Origin: Uranotaenia lowii
Lineage: Eukaryota; Arthropoda; Insecta; Diptera; Culicidae
Assembly (NCBI RefSeq): GCF_029784155.1
Contig: NC_073693.1
Location: 140,419,988 to 140,483,987, forward strand
DNA length: 64,000 bases
Direction of reading: 5' to 3'
The notes beneath the pieces are model-generated. The model saw nothing but the letters and a program-made list of their open reading frames with translations. It had not been told where the DNA came from and ran no database searches. Below, one piece after another: positions 21,827-33,229 of the stretch; within the stretch, counting starts at the first letter, position 1, and every line of letters begins with the position of its first letter. The translations under genes were made by a program, and so were the position numbers.

Positions 21827-22366
21827 TATTGTCATAGTTCTTCTGCCACACCCGATTACAAAATAAAAGCGCATTACGTTGACCGTCTGCCGTTTGACCA
21901 GTGGTTTTTTTTATCCTCCTTTATCTTTTATGGGAATGGGAAACGAGAAACTGCTTTCTATTGCGATGATTTGCGATGAAATGAATGGTGTTATTATGTA
22001 AAAATAAATTATGATTTGTGAATTTGTGAATTTGTTTTGATTAACAAAAATGTTTTCCGGCACGTCAAAAGGGAAATCCTGAACACGGCTCCATGTAGTT
22101 AACCGGAAATTTTCCGATTCTCTGCGAAACTGGTTAGCTCAAGCTCTGCAACAGAATTCCTGTCTCTTCTGCATTTCGTACCCGCTTCTTCCAGGAGGCA
22201 ATTCAGTTAATATCGGAGGGTAAAACGATATTATTCTCTGCAAAATTTTTGTTTTGATCTCGTTTGGATGCGAAATGTTTCGTTGTTCTTCGTTGTTTTT
22301 AAGTATTCTTCAGGAAAGTATTGACTTTCCCAAGACAATATGTTCCGTACTTAGTGGTCCAATATA

Positions 22367-23969
22367 CAGTGAGCGAAATAAGAATAGCACCACTATGTGT
22401 TTTGCTTGTTAAAATATGAATGTTTGAAAATCACCGAAATTTTCTTCTACAAATTGTTTTGAATTGTTTAACGGATAAATCAAGCATAAGTTTACTTTTT
22501 TTGGACGTAGCAATTGGCGTTGAGGACCAAAAATGTGAAAAATGGGTGCGAAATAAGAATAGCACCACTTGTGTTTTTCTTCAAAAACAAGATTATTTCT
22601 AAAAATTTACTGAGTAAAAGTGAACAGTAATGCTTCTACGAATTATTTGAATAGATAATAGCATTTTAAGGAGTTTTCCAGAATTTCAAAGATTTTCAAA
22701 GGTTTTAAAAGGGTTTTTTAAAAGATGCTCCTCTAGCGTTTAGGAATTTTATACTTGAGCTATTATACTTAATCAAACTGCTTTATTTCTTCATTATCAT
22801 TCATAAGTATGATGCAAATTTACGAAACATACATTTGATGCTAAATTTGAATAAAAAAACAGGCTTCAAATTCAAAAATACTAATGTTTTTAAATAGTCA
22901 AACGCTATTTCTCTTGTTTCAAGTCATAATGGCAGCACTATCTTGCGATTAAACCGAATTGATGCCCATTTTTGAATATCTGGGATTAATTCAGGTGTGC
23001 TGGATGATTTTGGTCAAGAAATAAGTACTTGGTACCGTGTGACCGCCTTGGAAATTCTAAGATTACAATATCCAAAAAATAAGAATTTCATCAAGGACCC
23101 ATAAAAGTGAATTTCTTGGACCGATAATCAGAATAGTTTTGTACTTTCCAATGGAGCTTGATAAACCAGATAACTAGCAGTGTTATTGGTATGATTTGAA
23201 ATTGAATCGGAAGTTGAGATGAGCAGGAATTTTAGCGTTGTTATATTCTTGTGCTAGTGTTTTATTTTTGCAAATCTGGAAAAGATTTCTGCAGCGTGAA
23301 CTCCAACAAAACTGTGTTGGAAAACTACCTTGAAATGATGAATATAGGCCTAAATAAACCTGAAAAATCAATATTGTAACTTAATTTGGTTTTAACGGCA
23401 AGGTAGTGTTGCCATCTATGACTTGAAACTGGAAAAAGTGATGTTTATTAAAAAAAAATCCAAGTTTATGAATTCCAACCTGTTTTTTTCTGATTTAAAA
23501 TAAACCGAAAATGTTTGATTTATCATTTCACGTTAATTTAATGAAGAAAGTAAGTAGTTTGTAAAGAATTACAGCTCAAATATCAAATTCCTTAATTCTA
23601 GTAGAACATCTCTTAAAACACCATTTTAAAACCTTTGAAAATCTTTGGAATTCTAGATAACTCCTTAAAATGCAGTTAACTATTCAAATAATTCGTAGAA
23701 GCATTATTATTCATTTTTACATAGTAAATTTTTAGAAATAATCTTGTTTTTGTTGAAAAAACACAAGTGGTTCTATTCTTATTTCGCACTCTTTTTTTCA
23801 TAGTTTTGGTCCTCAACGCCAATTGCAACGTCCAAAAAAAGTAAACTTATGCTTGATTTATCCATTAAACAATTCAAAACAATTTATAGAAGAAAATTTT
23901 GGTGATTCTCAAACATTAATATTTTAACAAGCAAAACACATAGTGGTGCTATTCTTATTTCGCTCACTG
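22367..23969. mobile_element. Tc1-like element with about 500-bp terminal inverted repeats
   Basis: The ends are cagtgagcgaaataagaata and its inverse, flanked by TA (22365-22366, 23970-23971). The inverted similarity runs from 22367 to about 22880 and from about 23470 to 23969, at roughly 80-90% by eye. Inside each arm the gcgaaataagaatagcacc motif is repeated about 185 bp in. The central 590 bp is decayed; a minus-strand string NNAKIPAH resembles the (D)NAxxHxA region of Tc1 transposases but is not diagnostic. Non-autonomous. Confidence 0.8.
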
Positions 23970-23971
23970 TA

Positions 23972-25680
23972 TAAACAAATGACAAAAATAAACCTAAATT
24001 GAAATGGTGGTCTTATAATGGTTGTGTAGCTTTCCAAGGGATAGTTTTTATAATGGTCTACTGGAAATACGCTACAAAGCTTTATGTTCTTTTTCGATGC
24101 CCTTAAAAATCATGTTATTTTGTTTTAAAACCGTTCAGAATTAAAAATGTTGCTTAGGCTTTTTTCTATTCGACTCAATTCAGGAGAACTTGCAACAATG
24201 TAGAAGTTTCCTCTTTTGTGTTTACACTTTGCTAAGTGAATTGTACTTTTTTTTTAGCTAGATCCAGGTAAACTTTACCACGCTTCTAGGTAGAAGTTAC
24301 CTTTTTGGTTTTGCACGAGCGTTCACTTTGCTGTCTCGGTAAATTTTACTTTTTTATTATTTCCCGTGAACTGATAAATACAAAGTAGTCGTTAAATATC
24401 ATCTTTTAGCGGAATTTTATGAAGAGAATTTGTTCCACGTCATGTTTTACTGAAATTTAATTCAGCCTTCATTCACTCCTGTCTATATTATTTTATAGCG
24501 GTATGAGGTAGAGCGCTATTTTCTCTTCTCTCCCGTCTCCAGAATCGTTGCATAAAAACAATCTAGGTATGATCTTCGCCGTCTTAACCCAACCAATTTA
24601 CTTTATTCCGATAGATTTCATCACTTCTCTCTATTCTGTGCTATTTGAAAACAGTAATTTAACACGTAATTGATAATTTTCACGCGTCTAACCATAACCA
24701 AAACTTGACATTTAAGCGGGCGTCAGAGTTCATAATACGAAGTTCAACAGCCTTCCCGAAGACATAAAAAAACAGTTCCAAGAGAACCATTTTTAAGATT
24801 TTAAGATGAAAATAATACAATACTTCAAAGTAAACATAAGATAATAAGTAACCAACCATTAATAATTTCGTTTTAGATTTTATTTCTCAATCCTTATAAA
24901 TAAATACTTAATTTGTAAATAATTAGAATGGATCTCTTCAAAGGAATATTCTTCCACGGAGTTTCTTTGAGTAAAATTATTTTTTGCATCTTTATACTTC
25001 CTCGTAGTAGACAATATTTTTTACATTCTCAGCATGATTAAAGTTTGTCCGTGTTTTAGTTTTTGATATTGTTTTTATGTTTGCTACCAGACATGCTAAG
25101 AACAGTTAGCGTCCATTACCAGGGGGCTCAAATGAGCTTTTTGGTATGGGGGAGTGTGGTGGGCCGCTAATATATAAAAAAAGAATAATAAGTAGCTGCA
25201 TGTCATAACAAAAACTGCTCGCAATCGTCGAAGGCAAAGATATTTCTCCGGTTGCTAAATTTGTGAATTTTAGTTTACGAGAGAGTTGAACTGCTTGACA
25301 TAAGATAGGCTCCTTGCAAGGATGATATTGCTAGCTTTTATCAAACAAAAGGTAATTTATTTCGAGATTTCGAAATCTGAGCTTGATTCGACTGGGCATA
25401 CATACAAAACTGACGGACTGACTACCCAAGAAACCAAAAGTTCCATGGAACAACTCTTAAAAGCTTTTCCAGCTTTGTTTATTGAATGAATAGCATTCGA
25501 ATAGCAAGTTCTTATCGATACTTTCAAGTTCCATAATCAAAGTTGAATAGAAGGCTATACAACCATTGCATAGTGCTTTGAATAAAAAATATCTGTTGAT
25601 AAAATTCCTCACCTATTCCTTACCTTCAAATCTAGAGCTCCCAATTTGTATTTCTATATATTGCTTCGGCTTCAACAAAT
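23972..25680. other. AT-rich stretch, weak duplication near 24195-24360
   Basis: Two imperfect copies of a gtagaagtt-cc-tttt...ttcactttgct...ttttact segment (at about 24200 and 24290) form a roughly 95-bp tandem duplication. Otherwise nothing is recognised and no gene is supported. Confidence 0.35.
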
Positions 25681-25690
25681 CAGACGCTTG

Positions 25691-25907
25691 GGATCAGAGG
25701 GGTGCAAGTGCCATAATGATAGTTTCGAGAAAACGTGCTTCGAAGTTGTGAAGGTGCTTAATTTTTCATATATTCGAATTCGAGCAGTTTTAGTTCAATC
25801 GAAAAAGTGTTAAAAAAATTATAAAAAAAATCGAGTTTTGCACCAGATGTAACATGAAGAATCCTTGACTCAAAATTGATTATTTTCGTCTTGCACCCCT
25901 CTGATCC
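25691..25907. mobile_element. Short inverted-repeat element, 217 bp
   Basis: The 18-bp arms ggatcagaggggtgcaag (25691-25708) and its exact inverse (25890-25907) bound a 181-bp interior. A decayed relative of the right half occurs at about 28555-28640 (actcaaaatcgaccattttg, then acccctttggctctgag). This points to a small dispersed MITE-like family. Confidence 0.6.
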
Positions 25908-26551
25908 TGGGGCGTCAAATGTAATACTTATTTGAATATTATGCTTGTATGGAGATTTGAACCTAACCCTGCTCTATTGAAACTGAACACGTAACCTTAA
26001 AACCATAGCTGTTGCCTGAGTTGTTTCACAGACAACAGACGCACAAGCTAGCTCACGAAACTTGTGTAAAATTCCCAACGATCTTTTAGATCGAACTGGG
26101 CCACCAGATGTCTCCAAACACATAAAAGAGAACTGTCAAAACCTAACTCGAAATAAACAAAATTTTGATCAGTTTTGAACAGGTCATATGAATTGTTTGA
26201 CATTTTTCAAGAAAATTGCTGTTTAAGTTTTGTAACACTTTCCTTCGGTTGCATAATGGAAAAATATCTTAAAAGTTAATCGCTATTTCCTTCACCATTA
26301 ATAGAAGTGCCAACTTTGAACGATGGGATGCAATAGTGATACTTGAAGGTAACCTGCTATATCTATGCTATATCTAGAATCTGATCTGATAGATAAGACT
26401 GATCGTCAAGAATGTTGTTTGTAACCGTTCATGAAGCGCAAAAACTAATTGTAAAACTGTTAGTTATTTCGACTGCCTCAGTAGTGCAAAAATAGAGGGA
26501 TATGAATAAAAGTTTATCACCGGTACTTTTTATAGTGTTTTTACTTATCAA

Positions 26552-26685
26552 CTTTTTTCGGTGAGTGAAACAACTTTTTTTTATTTCTAAATTTACGTAA
26601 CGTTTCGGGTTTCTCTGATGATGGGTCAAGAGAAGTAACCCGAAACGTTAAGTAAATTAAAAAATTGATTCACTCACCGAAAAGA
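26552..26685. repeat. Long imperfect hairpin with hammerhead-like core strings
   Basis: Left arm 26552-26616 (ctttttt-cggtgagtg ... aacgtttcgggttt-ctct) pairs with right arm 26630-26685 (agagaagtaacccgaaacgt ... cactcaccgaaaag). On the plus strand CTGATGA (26615-26621), a GGGT/ACCC stem (26623-26626 with 26638-26641) and GAAA (26642-26645) occur in hammerhead order. Penelope-like and related retroelements carry such motifs. Helix I is not evident and one base is extra after CTGATGA, so an active ribozyme is doubtful. Confidence 0.45.
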
Positions 26686-26849
26686 GTCAATGAGTGAAAA
26701 CCGTATAAAAAAAAGGAAGTTAAATTCTATCAAGTCAAAAGTAACTCTGATTGCAATTATCAAGCAATAAATTGCGGCATTAGTTTAAGTTATTAATGAG
26801 TTCATATACGATTACGCCTTTCCGAAAACTGGGCACTTCACTGATAAAT

Positions 26850-27600
26850 CACTTTACACATTTTGCAAAATTGTTTCACACATTATCTGCAAATATATGG
26901 AGCTGTCAAGCTCGAATGTGATTTTCACACACCATGCAAGTTTGAAATTTACACATTATTCGAATTAGCCGGTTAGGGAGAAAGTGTGTGAAAGAGGCCA
27001 TCTGGCAGTTTGAAAACCATCAAGGTGACAAAACCAGTTGATGAAATTTTATGACGACTGCATTGTTAGAGTTAATTATGGTAAGTTTCCGACATTTTGT
27101 TCATCATATAAACAGTAATATCCATATTAATTGTTATCAATCGTAATATCTTTCAGATTCTGCGGATCGAGGCATGCATGGTGCGCAGCTGCCAACAGCA
27201 ATGCTTGGCAGGCTTGGAGGAATGAATCATGGACTTCAAAAATCACTCTCCTCCACGCAGATGTGCAGCATATCCTTAAGTTCAGCGTAAAGAAAATAAA
27301 AATACTTTTAAAAGCATGTCTTTTGTATATTCCATTTAGTTTTGAATCTTATATTAAAATTGCGACCTCCATTAGCTCATTGCTTAATTATAAACATTTT
27401 GTCCGTGAATCTAATGTACATTTCACACATTTTCTCGTTTTCATCGGTTTTTGCATAATGTGTGAAACTCTCACATTTCGTTTCCTTAAGCGGTGTTTCA
27501 CAGTAATGTGTAGCAGTACCTTCACACATTTAATGTGTTGGTCTACTTATTTCCATAATGTGTGGAATTTCACACACTAATGTGTGAAATATTTTGTCAA
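26850..27600. repeat. ACACATT/AATGTGT motif clusters on both sides of a candidate gene
   Basis: ACACATT or its inverse AATGTGT, usually as TTCACACATT, occurs about three times at 26856-26960 and about eight times at 27420-27590. It is absent from the 27041-27290 exons between. The clusters might be two halves of a decayed inverted-repeat element. Confidence 0.45.
27041..27290 (+). CDS. Candidate small two-exon gene, 57 residues
   Basis: ATG 27041 opens 13 codons plus one base (MKFYDDCIVRVNY) up to a GTAAGT donor at 27081. A 76-bp intron ends aatatctttcag at 27156. Exon 2 (27157-27290) completes the split codon and runs 44 codons (DSADRGMHGAQLPTAM ... SISLSSA) to TAA 27288-27290. Exon 2 is about 50% GC against about 30% in its flanks. 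AATAAA follows within ten bases. A stop lies just upstream of the ATG in frame, so this ATG would be the start. An unspliced frame (27131-27580) crosses exon 2 in another phase but starts without ATG. The product has no recognised domain. Confidence 0.42.
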
Positions 27601-28085
27601 TGTTGAGAGTTTGATTTGTAACTTTTGAACGGCACAATAGATGGCACTGTTTCAAGTCAATTTTCAACGTTATTTTTGGATGTCAGCATTTGAAATTTTA
27701 TTCACTTTTTTGAAGATTTTTTGTTCGAGCTTGTACGTCTGTTCTCTGTGGTTGTTATATTTAAAACATCATTTTAAAGTAAACTACGGGTTATCGCTTT
27801 AAATTAAAATGTAAACAATCTGTTCAAAACATTATAAACAGAAGGTATGAAAAAACGAAGTTATCACCCTCCAGGTGAATTAAATCTTTCTACAGGTTTT
27901 TGATTAATAGATTGATCACATAATGAGTTCTATCGGTTCAAAGAATGAAGAGAAGTTGTCCTGGATATGGGTAGTGAGTAGAATGATTTTTTCTTTCTTA
28001 TTTCATCTTAATTAAGCTAGGTTTTTCTTATTGAATCTTATTTTATCAATTTTTTTTACAAGGGAGGGCCTTAAGGCCATAACAC

Positions 28086-28104
28086 TATAGTACTTAGTAC
28101 TATA
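28086..28104. repeat. Short palindrome tatagtacttagtactata
   Basis: Nine-base arms around a single central base. It lies about 85 bp from the 20-bp palindrome at 28189. Confidence 0.7.
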
Positions 28105-28188
28105 TCAAAGCTATGAATAACGAGCCAACAATGCCAATGGTTTTTTCAATTACACGGAGGAAAATATATAGATGTATAAGCTAAATTA

Positions 28189-28208
28189 CGTACCCCGATC
28201 GGGGTACG
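28189..28208. repeat. Perfect 20-bp palindrome cgtaccccgatcggggtacg
   Basis: The sequence equals its own reverse complement over 20 bases and is GC-rich in an AT-rich setting. Possible dimer binding site or joined element ends. Confidence 0.85.
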
Positions 28209-28209
28209 A

Positions 28210-29477
28210 AAAACACGTACTTCGATCCATCCATGAATCATTGTATAGATCAATGCAAAGTCAGCCTATCGACTTTGCTTCTTCTAGACAATAATACGAT
28301 GTGGGACAAATGGTCTTGTGCGGCAAGAAGTTTTCTCAAATCACGCTCTTGGCTCATTTTCAACACCTTTCATGCTTCCTAATCTAATCTATCCGTCTAT
28401 AATTTTCATTACTTTCATTTGAAATTCTTCCTGTTAGAATGTATACTTCACCGAAATGCCATTAATCATTAAATTAGAATCATAAACCAGCGGTGATAAT
28501 CTGTTAACACAATTATAAAAATCTGAAAAAATCTTCAAATATAGTTTGAAATGTGAAGAATCATTAGGCGTCATTAACTCAAAATCGACCATTTTGTCAC
28601 TTATACCCCTTTGGCTCTGAGGGCCTCAAATATGAATGTTCCAATAGGATGTAGTGAGTCGTAGATTTAATATACGAAAGGAGTTAATTAAGGCAGGAAA
28701 AATTCTTTTTGTATTTCTTTTTCTTAATAAAAACTTCAATTTTTTTAATATTATGATAAGGAGCAATTTTTTTCACTGCTCTGGTGCTTCGTAATCGTAG
28801 TTAGGAAACTATGTGATTGTTAATAAAATTCCATTCGTTCATACCGTTTATCGCAATCCACCGGGTATCAAATTCAATATTATTTTGTTGAATTTACTGA
28901 GCGATCACTTTAGACTTTAGAGCTTGAACATTGATCCTCAAATGACGATGTCGTCAGATATTTTATTTTAAGATGGATCAGATGGCGCTTCTCTTATTTG
29001 CAGCTTCACTACTGGTGTATGAGTGTTTTTCAAGGAATACTTCAATAACCACAATCAGTGATTTCAGTTGAACTGACTGATTTTTAATGCAAAAAAATAT
29101 ACCCCTACTCAAAGGGTAATAACTTTATGTCTTATAAAATTTTCATGGAAGAGTTTTGAAGAAAAAGACACCAGAGTTTGAGAATTTTTAAAATGACCTC
29201 AAATAGACTCAGTATAATGGTCACATCGATCAATGTCATCGTTAAATCTGTTTTGAAAAATGATATAATACATAGCAGGAAACCATAAAATCTTATCAAA
29301 GAACGGACACAGATCATCATATTTGATTTAATCTCGAAAAAATGTCTGTCTATTGTTGGATAATTTTTAAATCTGATGCAATATTTGAACTATTTTTTTT
29401 TTCGACCAAGTAGAATGTCTGCTTTCCTACAATCCGAAGCAAAAACATCCATCCGGAAGTTGACTCATGAACCGTGG
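28210..29477. other. AT-rich stretch, nothing recognised apart from a repeat relic
   Basis: Only the decayed relative of the 217-bp element (about 28555-28640) stands out. No gene supported. Confidence 0.35.
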
Positions 29478-30621
29478 CTAATGCAAACGATCCTTCTCGG
29501 TGAGAAATTTATCTGAAACGAAGCACGCAATACTGAACTCATCGAAGCAAATCAAACTCGGAGGCCGAAGGTTATGTTCTCGTCTTGCAGTATAGGAAGG
29601 AGCATGGAAGTTTTTCTCCAAAGGGATATTCTTATTTCGAAGCGATGTGAAGAAAATATACACAGCAGCCGCCAAAATGAGCTAGGCCAGAGGAGATGAG
29701 GGGTCATAAAATATTATTTAACGTTTTATTTGCATATTTTTATGAGAAGACTCCCATTCGGTGCGGGGATAACTTTTCCGTCGATTGGCCCAAAAGTTAT
29801 GCGCGGCCCGAAATGCGAGCAATAAGGTCATAAATTTTACGATATGCTATATTTTCGCCGCAATAACTATAACGATGGTTTTGGATGAGGTTGAACCGAA
29901 AAAAAAAGTTCGGTATAGTTATCCTATGGAGCCAACCTCCGGATGTTTGCGGAAGCCCAGGGCCAAAGTTTCTCGTATCAGTAGCGAAATTCGATATGGT
30001 AATGTGGAAAAAATGCATTCATTCTTCCATAAAGTATTGATTAAGGAACAGCCTCTTCGTGTCGGGCTGTGTTATTTTCATGCTTCCAGAGAACGCTGAC
30101 AGATACAAGGAATTTGAAGTAAAATTTTCAATATTTTCATTCGGGCACTCGTTTTCTTGCTGTTGTATCATGAAATCATTAATTTTATTCGATGTTTACT
30201 TCATTGCATGATAAGAAAAACTATTTCTCCAACTTCAAAACATCGTTCATGCCAATAGTCTCGAGAGCGAAGCCAAGTGACAGTATGATTAATGTCTTTT
30301 CAATTGACCCCGCACATGGCTCATGTGTTATTCAACCGTACAAATAGATTATGTCCTCAAGTCAACCATATCATCTTTATAACCAGATTTCAGCAGCGAC
30401 AATCGAATAAGGAATCGGAAGAAATAGAAGAAAAAACACAATGAACACACACTCACATGATTATCGTCATATTCGTTTTTCCTTTGCTTGAGGATTTCCT
30501 GATTCACTTCCCAGAAACAATGAAAGGAAAGTAGGTAATCCCAGGAGGAAAACTTTTCGTCCAATGTATGTTTGGGGGAGTTTTTTCCGAAACCTCTCGG
30601 TGGCTTGAAGTTGGAGTACAT
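29478..30621 (-). CDS. Candidate two-exon gene, about 122 residues, possible membrane segment
   Basis: On the minus strand ATG at 30621 (context ccatcaATG) opens 55 codons (MYSNFKPPRGFGKNSPKHT ... KNEYDDNH), ending exactly at a GTGAGT donor (30456-30451). A pyrimidine-rich acceptor (ctcatctcctctggcctag, ending 29682) leads, in the matching phase, into 67 open codons (30 bases in: LILAAAVYIFF; end: LTEKDRLH) to TAG 29478-29480. The joint lies just before a hydrophobic stretch that could be a single membrane segment. An alternative acceptor ending at 30096 would add only five residues (RSLEA) and stop. The intron is 775 bp and itself contains open frames. No family recognised; chance cannot be excluded. 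Confidence 0.35.
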
Positions 30622-32226
30622 TGATGGAATTTTGATTAGTACCAAGTGAGCCAAAAACAATTATAGCCTTTCAGATTGGATCGCTCGACAGGAGAATTGA
30701 AGTTTACCATCAATTAAGTATTTCAATCTGATTTAACTGAAACAACGGGAGGTTTTTATTGAAAACAAGCTGACCTGTTCTGCTACAATTCTTAAAATAA
30801 ATTGAAGGTGTTCAAATTTTTAAAAAATTTGAGTTGATTTGTAAGAATTACCTTCTTTAAGTATTAAATTTACATTTAAAAAATGAACCATGAAATAAAA
30901 AAATTATCGAAATTTTAAATTGTCCTAGAATATCCCGATATTGAAATCGGATAATAATATTTGCGCCAAACTATTGCTTGATTGACTGTTTAAAACAATT
31001 GATTTTACTCGTTATCATGTCCATCTATCGTATTTAACACTAGATGTTAAATCGAAATCTTGGAAATATGCTCGGCATATAAATTTCTGCTAAAGTTGCA
31101 AATGAAACTAACAAACAAAAAATTGTACCGGAAATAGGCTAGGAATATCACTCTAGACCAAAGACATCTCATTTTAAGACACTATATGACATTCACGAAG
31201 TGAACTTAATTTTAATTGTAAATTTCTATTTGCAATTCAATAAACACTTTTTATTGCAACTAAAATCTTGATACACGAAATCCTTACCTCGTCTTCAGAA
31301 TGGATTTTTATTAAGAAGTGTAACTGAACTAGTTCAGAATTTTCAACCAACACTTTTCATTTTAAAAATCATTCATCTTATATTAATCTAACACACCAAC
31401 AAGTTGGTAGCCATGTGGCAGGTGACAGGTATCCTCTAAATGCTCAACACTACACTCAAAAGGGTTTTGATAAATTTCTTAGAACAGAGCTTCACAATTC
31501 CCATTTTTCCGAAGTGCAAAGAAATTAGGTGTCAATTTTGGCTGCCTTGCACCCAAATGTGCAACTTTTGAATATAAGTTAAAAAAAATTTCGAGAAATT
31601 TTCAACTTTTTCCAAGACCGCATGTTATTTTGACTTTTTTGAATAAAGTATTAGAATAAGTTATTTTAAAAGTAAAAATCAAATCAGGCAGATTTCAACA
31701 ATTTTGTGAAATTAACTAAAACCTTTTGTTTTATTTTTCTTTTTAAATGTCAGGCATACTTGTCATGCTATCTTTCATAATTTTTGAAAATTGTAGAATT
31801 GAACTTTTCTGAATAATTGTGTCCCTGAAAAAAGAATATCTATGCAAAATATTTTTCCTTGATTGTATGAAATATAAGAAACCAATACAGAATCTGTTTT
31901 TTTTCCTTTGTGAAGGTTTGTAAGTTCATCAGTAATCAATTATTGATCTCACTCAAATCCGATTGATTTTTAAACTTATAAACACCATATCACTGAAACA
32001 AGAGGTGATATACAAAATCTGCAAATGATTCGAAACCAACATTTTCCAAATCAATCATTAAAACATAGGCACTATAGGGAACTATAAATTAAATTTAAAA
32101 ATTAAGTTTTTAAAATGGTAAAACGTTTTTATTGGAAAAATTTCCTTCTAGGAATATTATTAAAAACTAATCTTTTGCATCTTCATATTCTGTTCTAATA
32201 CAGTTTATGTTATCAATCGTTTTGAT
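30622..32226. other. AT-rich stretch, nothing recognised
   Basis: No inverted repeats, tandem arrays or convincing reading frames found by eye. Confidence 0.4.
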
Positions 32227-32352
32227 GTTTAATGTTTTATTTTTGGCGGTCTTGGATTTCAAACAAACATTTTTCTTTTTGAAATGCCCCTGGCAGAAAG
32301 TTGTTTGCTTAAAATCCAAGACCGACCAATAGCCAAAAATAAAACATTAAAC
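32227..32352. repeat. 126-bp imperfect inverted repeat (hairpin)
   Basis: The left arm gtttaatgttttatttttgg-cggtcttggattt is inverted on the right as aaatccaagaccgac...ccaaaaataaaacattaaac, with a loop of about 35 bases. It is precursor-hairpin-sized, or a small MITE. Confidence 0.7.
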
Positions 32353-32689
32353 ATTCTGTTCTGATTTTCAAATAAATTCACCTAAAGTATAGTTTTTTTT
32401 TCAATTTTCAGATAGATTTACTATTTCAATTTGTTGGATATTTTTTCGTAAGCTTGTCTTTGTTTTTTACATCTGAATTGTTTGTTCTGAAAACATAATC
32501 GTCTTAGAAGCCTATCAATCTGAATTTCCAGGCAACCAAAAGTTACAAATTTAATTAAATGAAGGCTTTGAATGATGCATATTGGCTGACAAAGAAAATT
32601 AATTTGCCCAATTCCCTTAAGTGAACTTGATGTACTCATTAATGAACTTGAAAGCTGCAAAAGTGATTTATATGTACCTTTTATGGGAC

Positions 32690-32812
32690 TTAAGTCACAT
32701 AAAGGGCACAAAAGTGCTCAAAACGGGATTTACTAAGTCACATAAAGGGCTTGTAGTGCTTTAAATGAGATATACAAAGTCACAAAAAGTGCATTGAGGT
32801 ACTTTCAAAATC
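32690..32812. repeat. Tandem repeat, about 43-bp unit, nearly three copies
   Basis: aagtcacataaagggc begins units at 32692 and 32735 and, mutated (aagtcacaaaaagtgc), at 32777. It stops about 40 bp before the tRNA-like sequence. Confidence 0.75.
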
Positions 32813-32850
32813 AAATCACCACATCAAGTTTTAGTTTCAGTTTGAACAAC

Positions 32851-32924
32851 GTCTAGGCATGGTCTAGTGGTAGCGTGTTCGATTCTCACCACGAAGGTCG
32901 GGGTTCGATCCCCAAGCCGGGCAA
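32851..32924 (+). repeat. tRNA-Glu-like sequence (SINE head or tRNA pseudogene)
   Basis: atggtctagtgg (A-box) and ggggttcgatcccc (B-box/T arm, perfect stem) have normal tRNA spacing. The anticodon-loop position reads TTCTCAC, as in tRNA-Glu with CTC. The acceptor halves (gtctagg / gccgggc) and anticodon stem pair imperfectly. No T run follows immediately. A functional tRNA gene is possible but less likely than a tRNA-derived repeat. Confidence 0.55.
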
Positions 32925-33229
32925 GTTTCTGTTTTAATAAGTAATTTGGTAATTAAGTGACCATTCTGATGTGATATATGTAGGAAATTTAGCAAAACCT
33001 GAATGTTGTTAACGGCCTACCACTCCATGGCCCTTTTTTAAAGCATGGATCACTACAAATCTGGACGCATTAAAACGGGTCTATCTCGGAGCTATGTAAA
33101 CGAAATCAAAATGTTTTGAACTTAAAATGTAGGATTTTCATTGCACTTTAAAGGAAACATAATAAAAAAAAATTATCCGATGTTATTTTGATGAATTTTC
33201 GAACTTTCCGTCGAGTACCACTCATTATA

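Noticed and set aside
27131..27580. 149-codon unspliced frame
   Set aside because: Starts at TTG, spans AT-rich repeat-motif DNA, and conflicts with the better supported spliced reading 27041-27290. One frame of this length is not surprising at this composition.
32851..32924. Functional tRNA-Glu gene
   Set aside because: Acceptor and anticodon stems pair poorly and no T-run terminator follows directly; listed as tRNA-like repeat instead.
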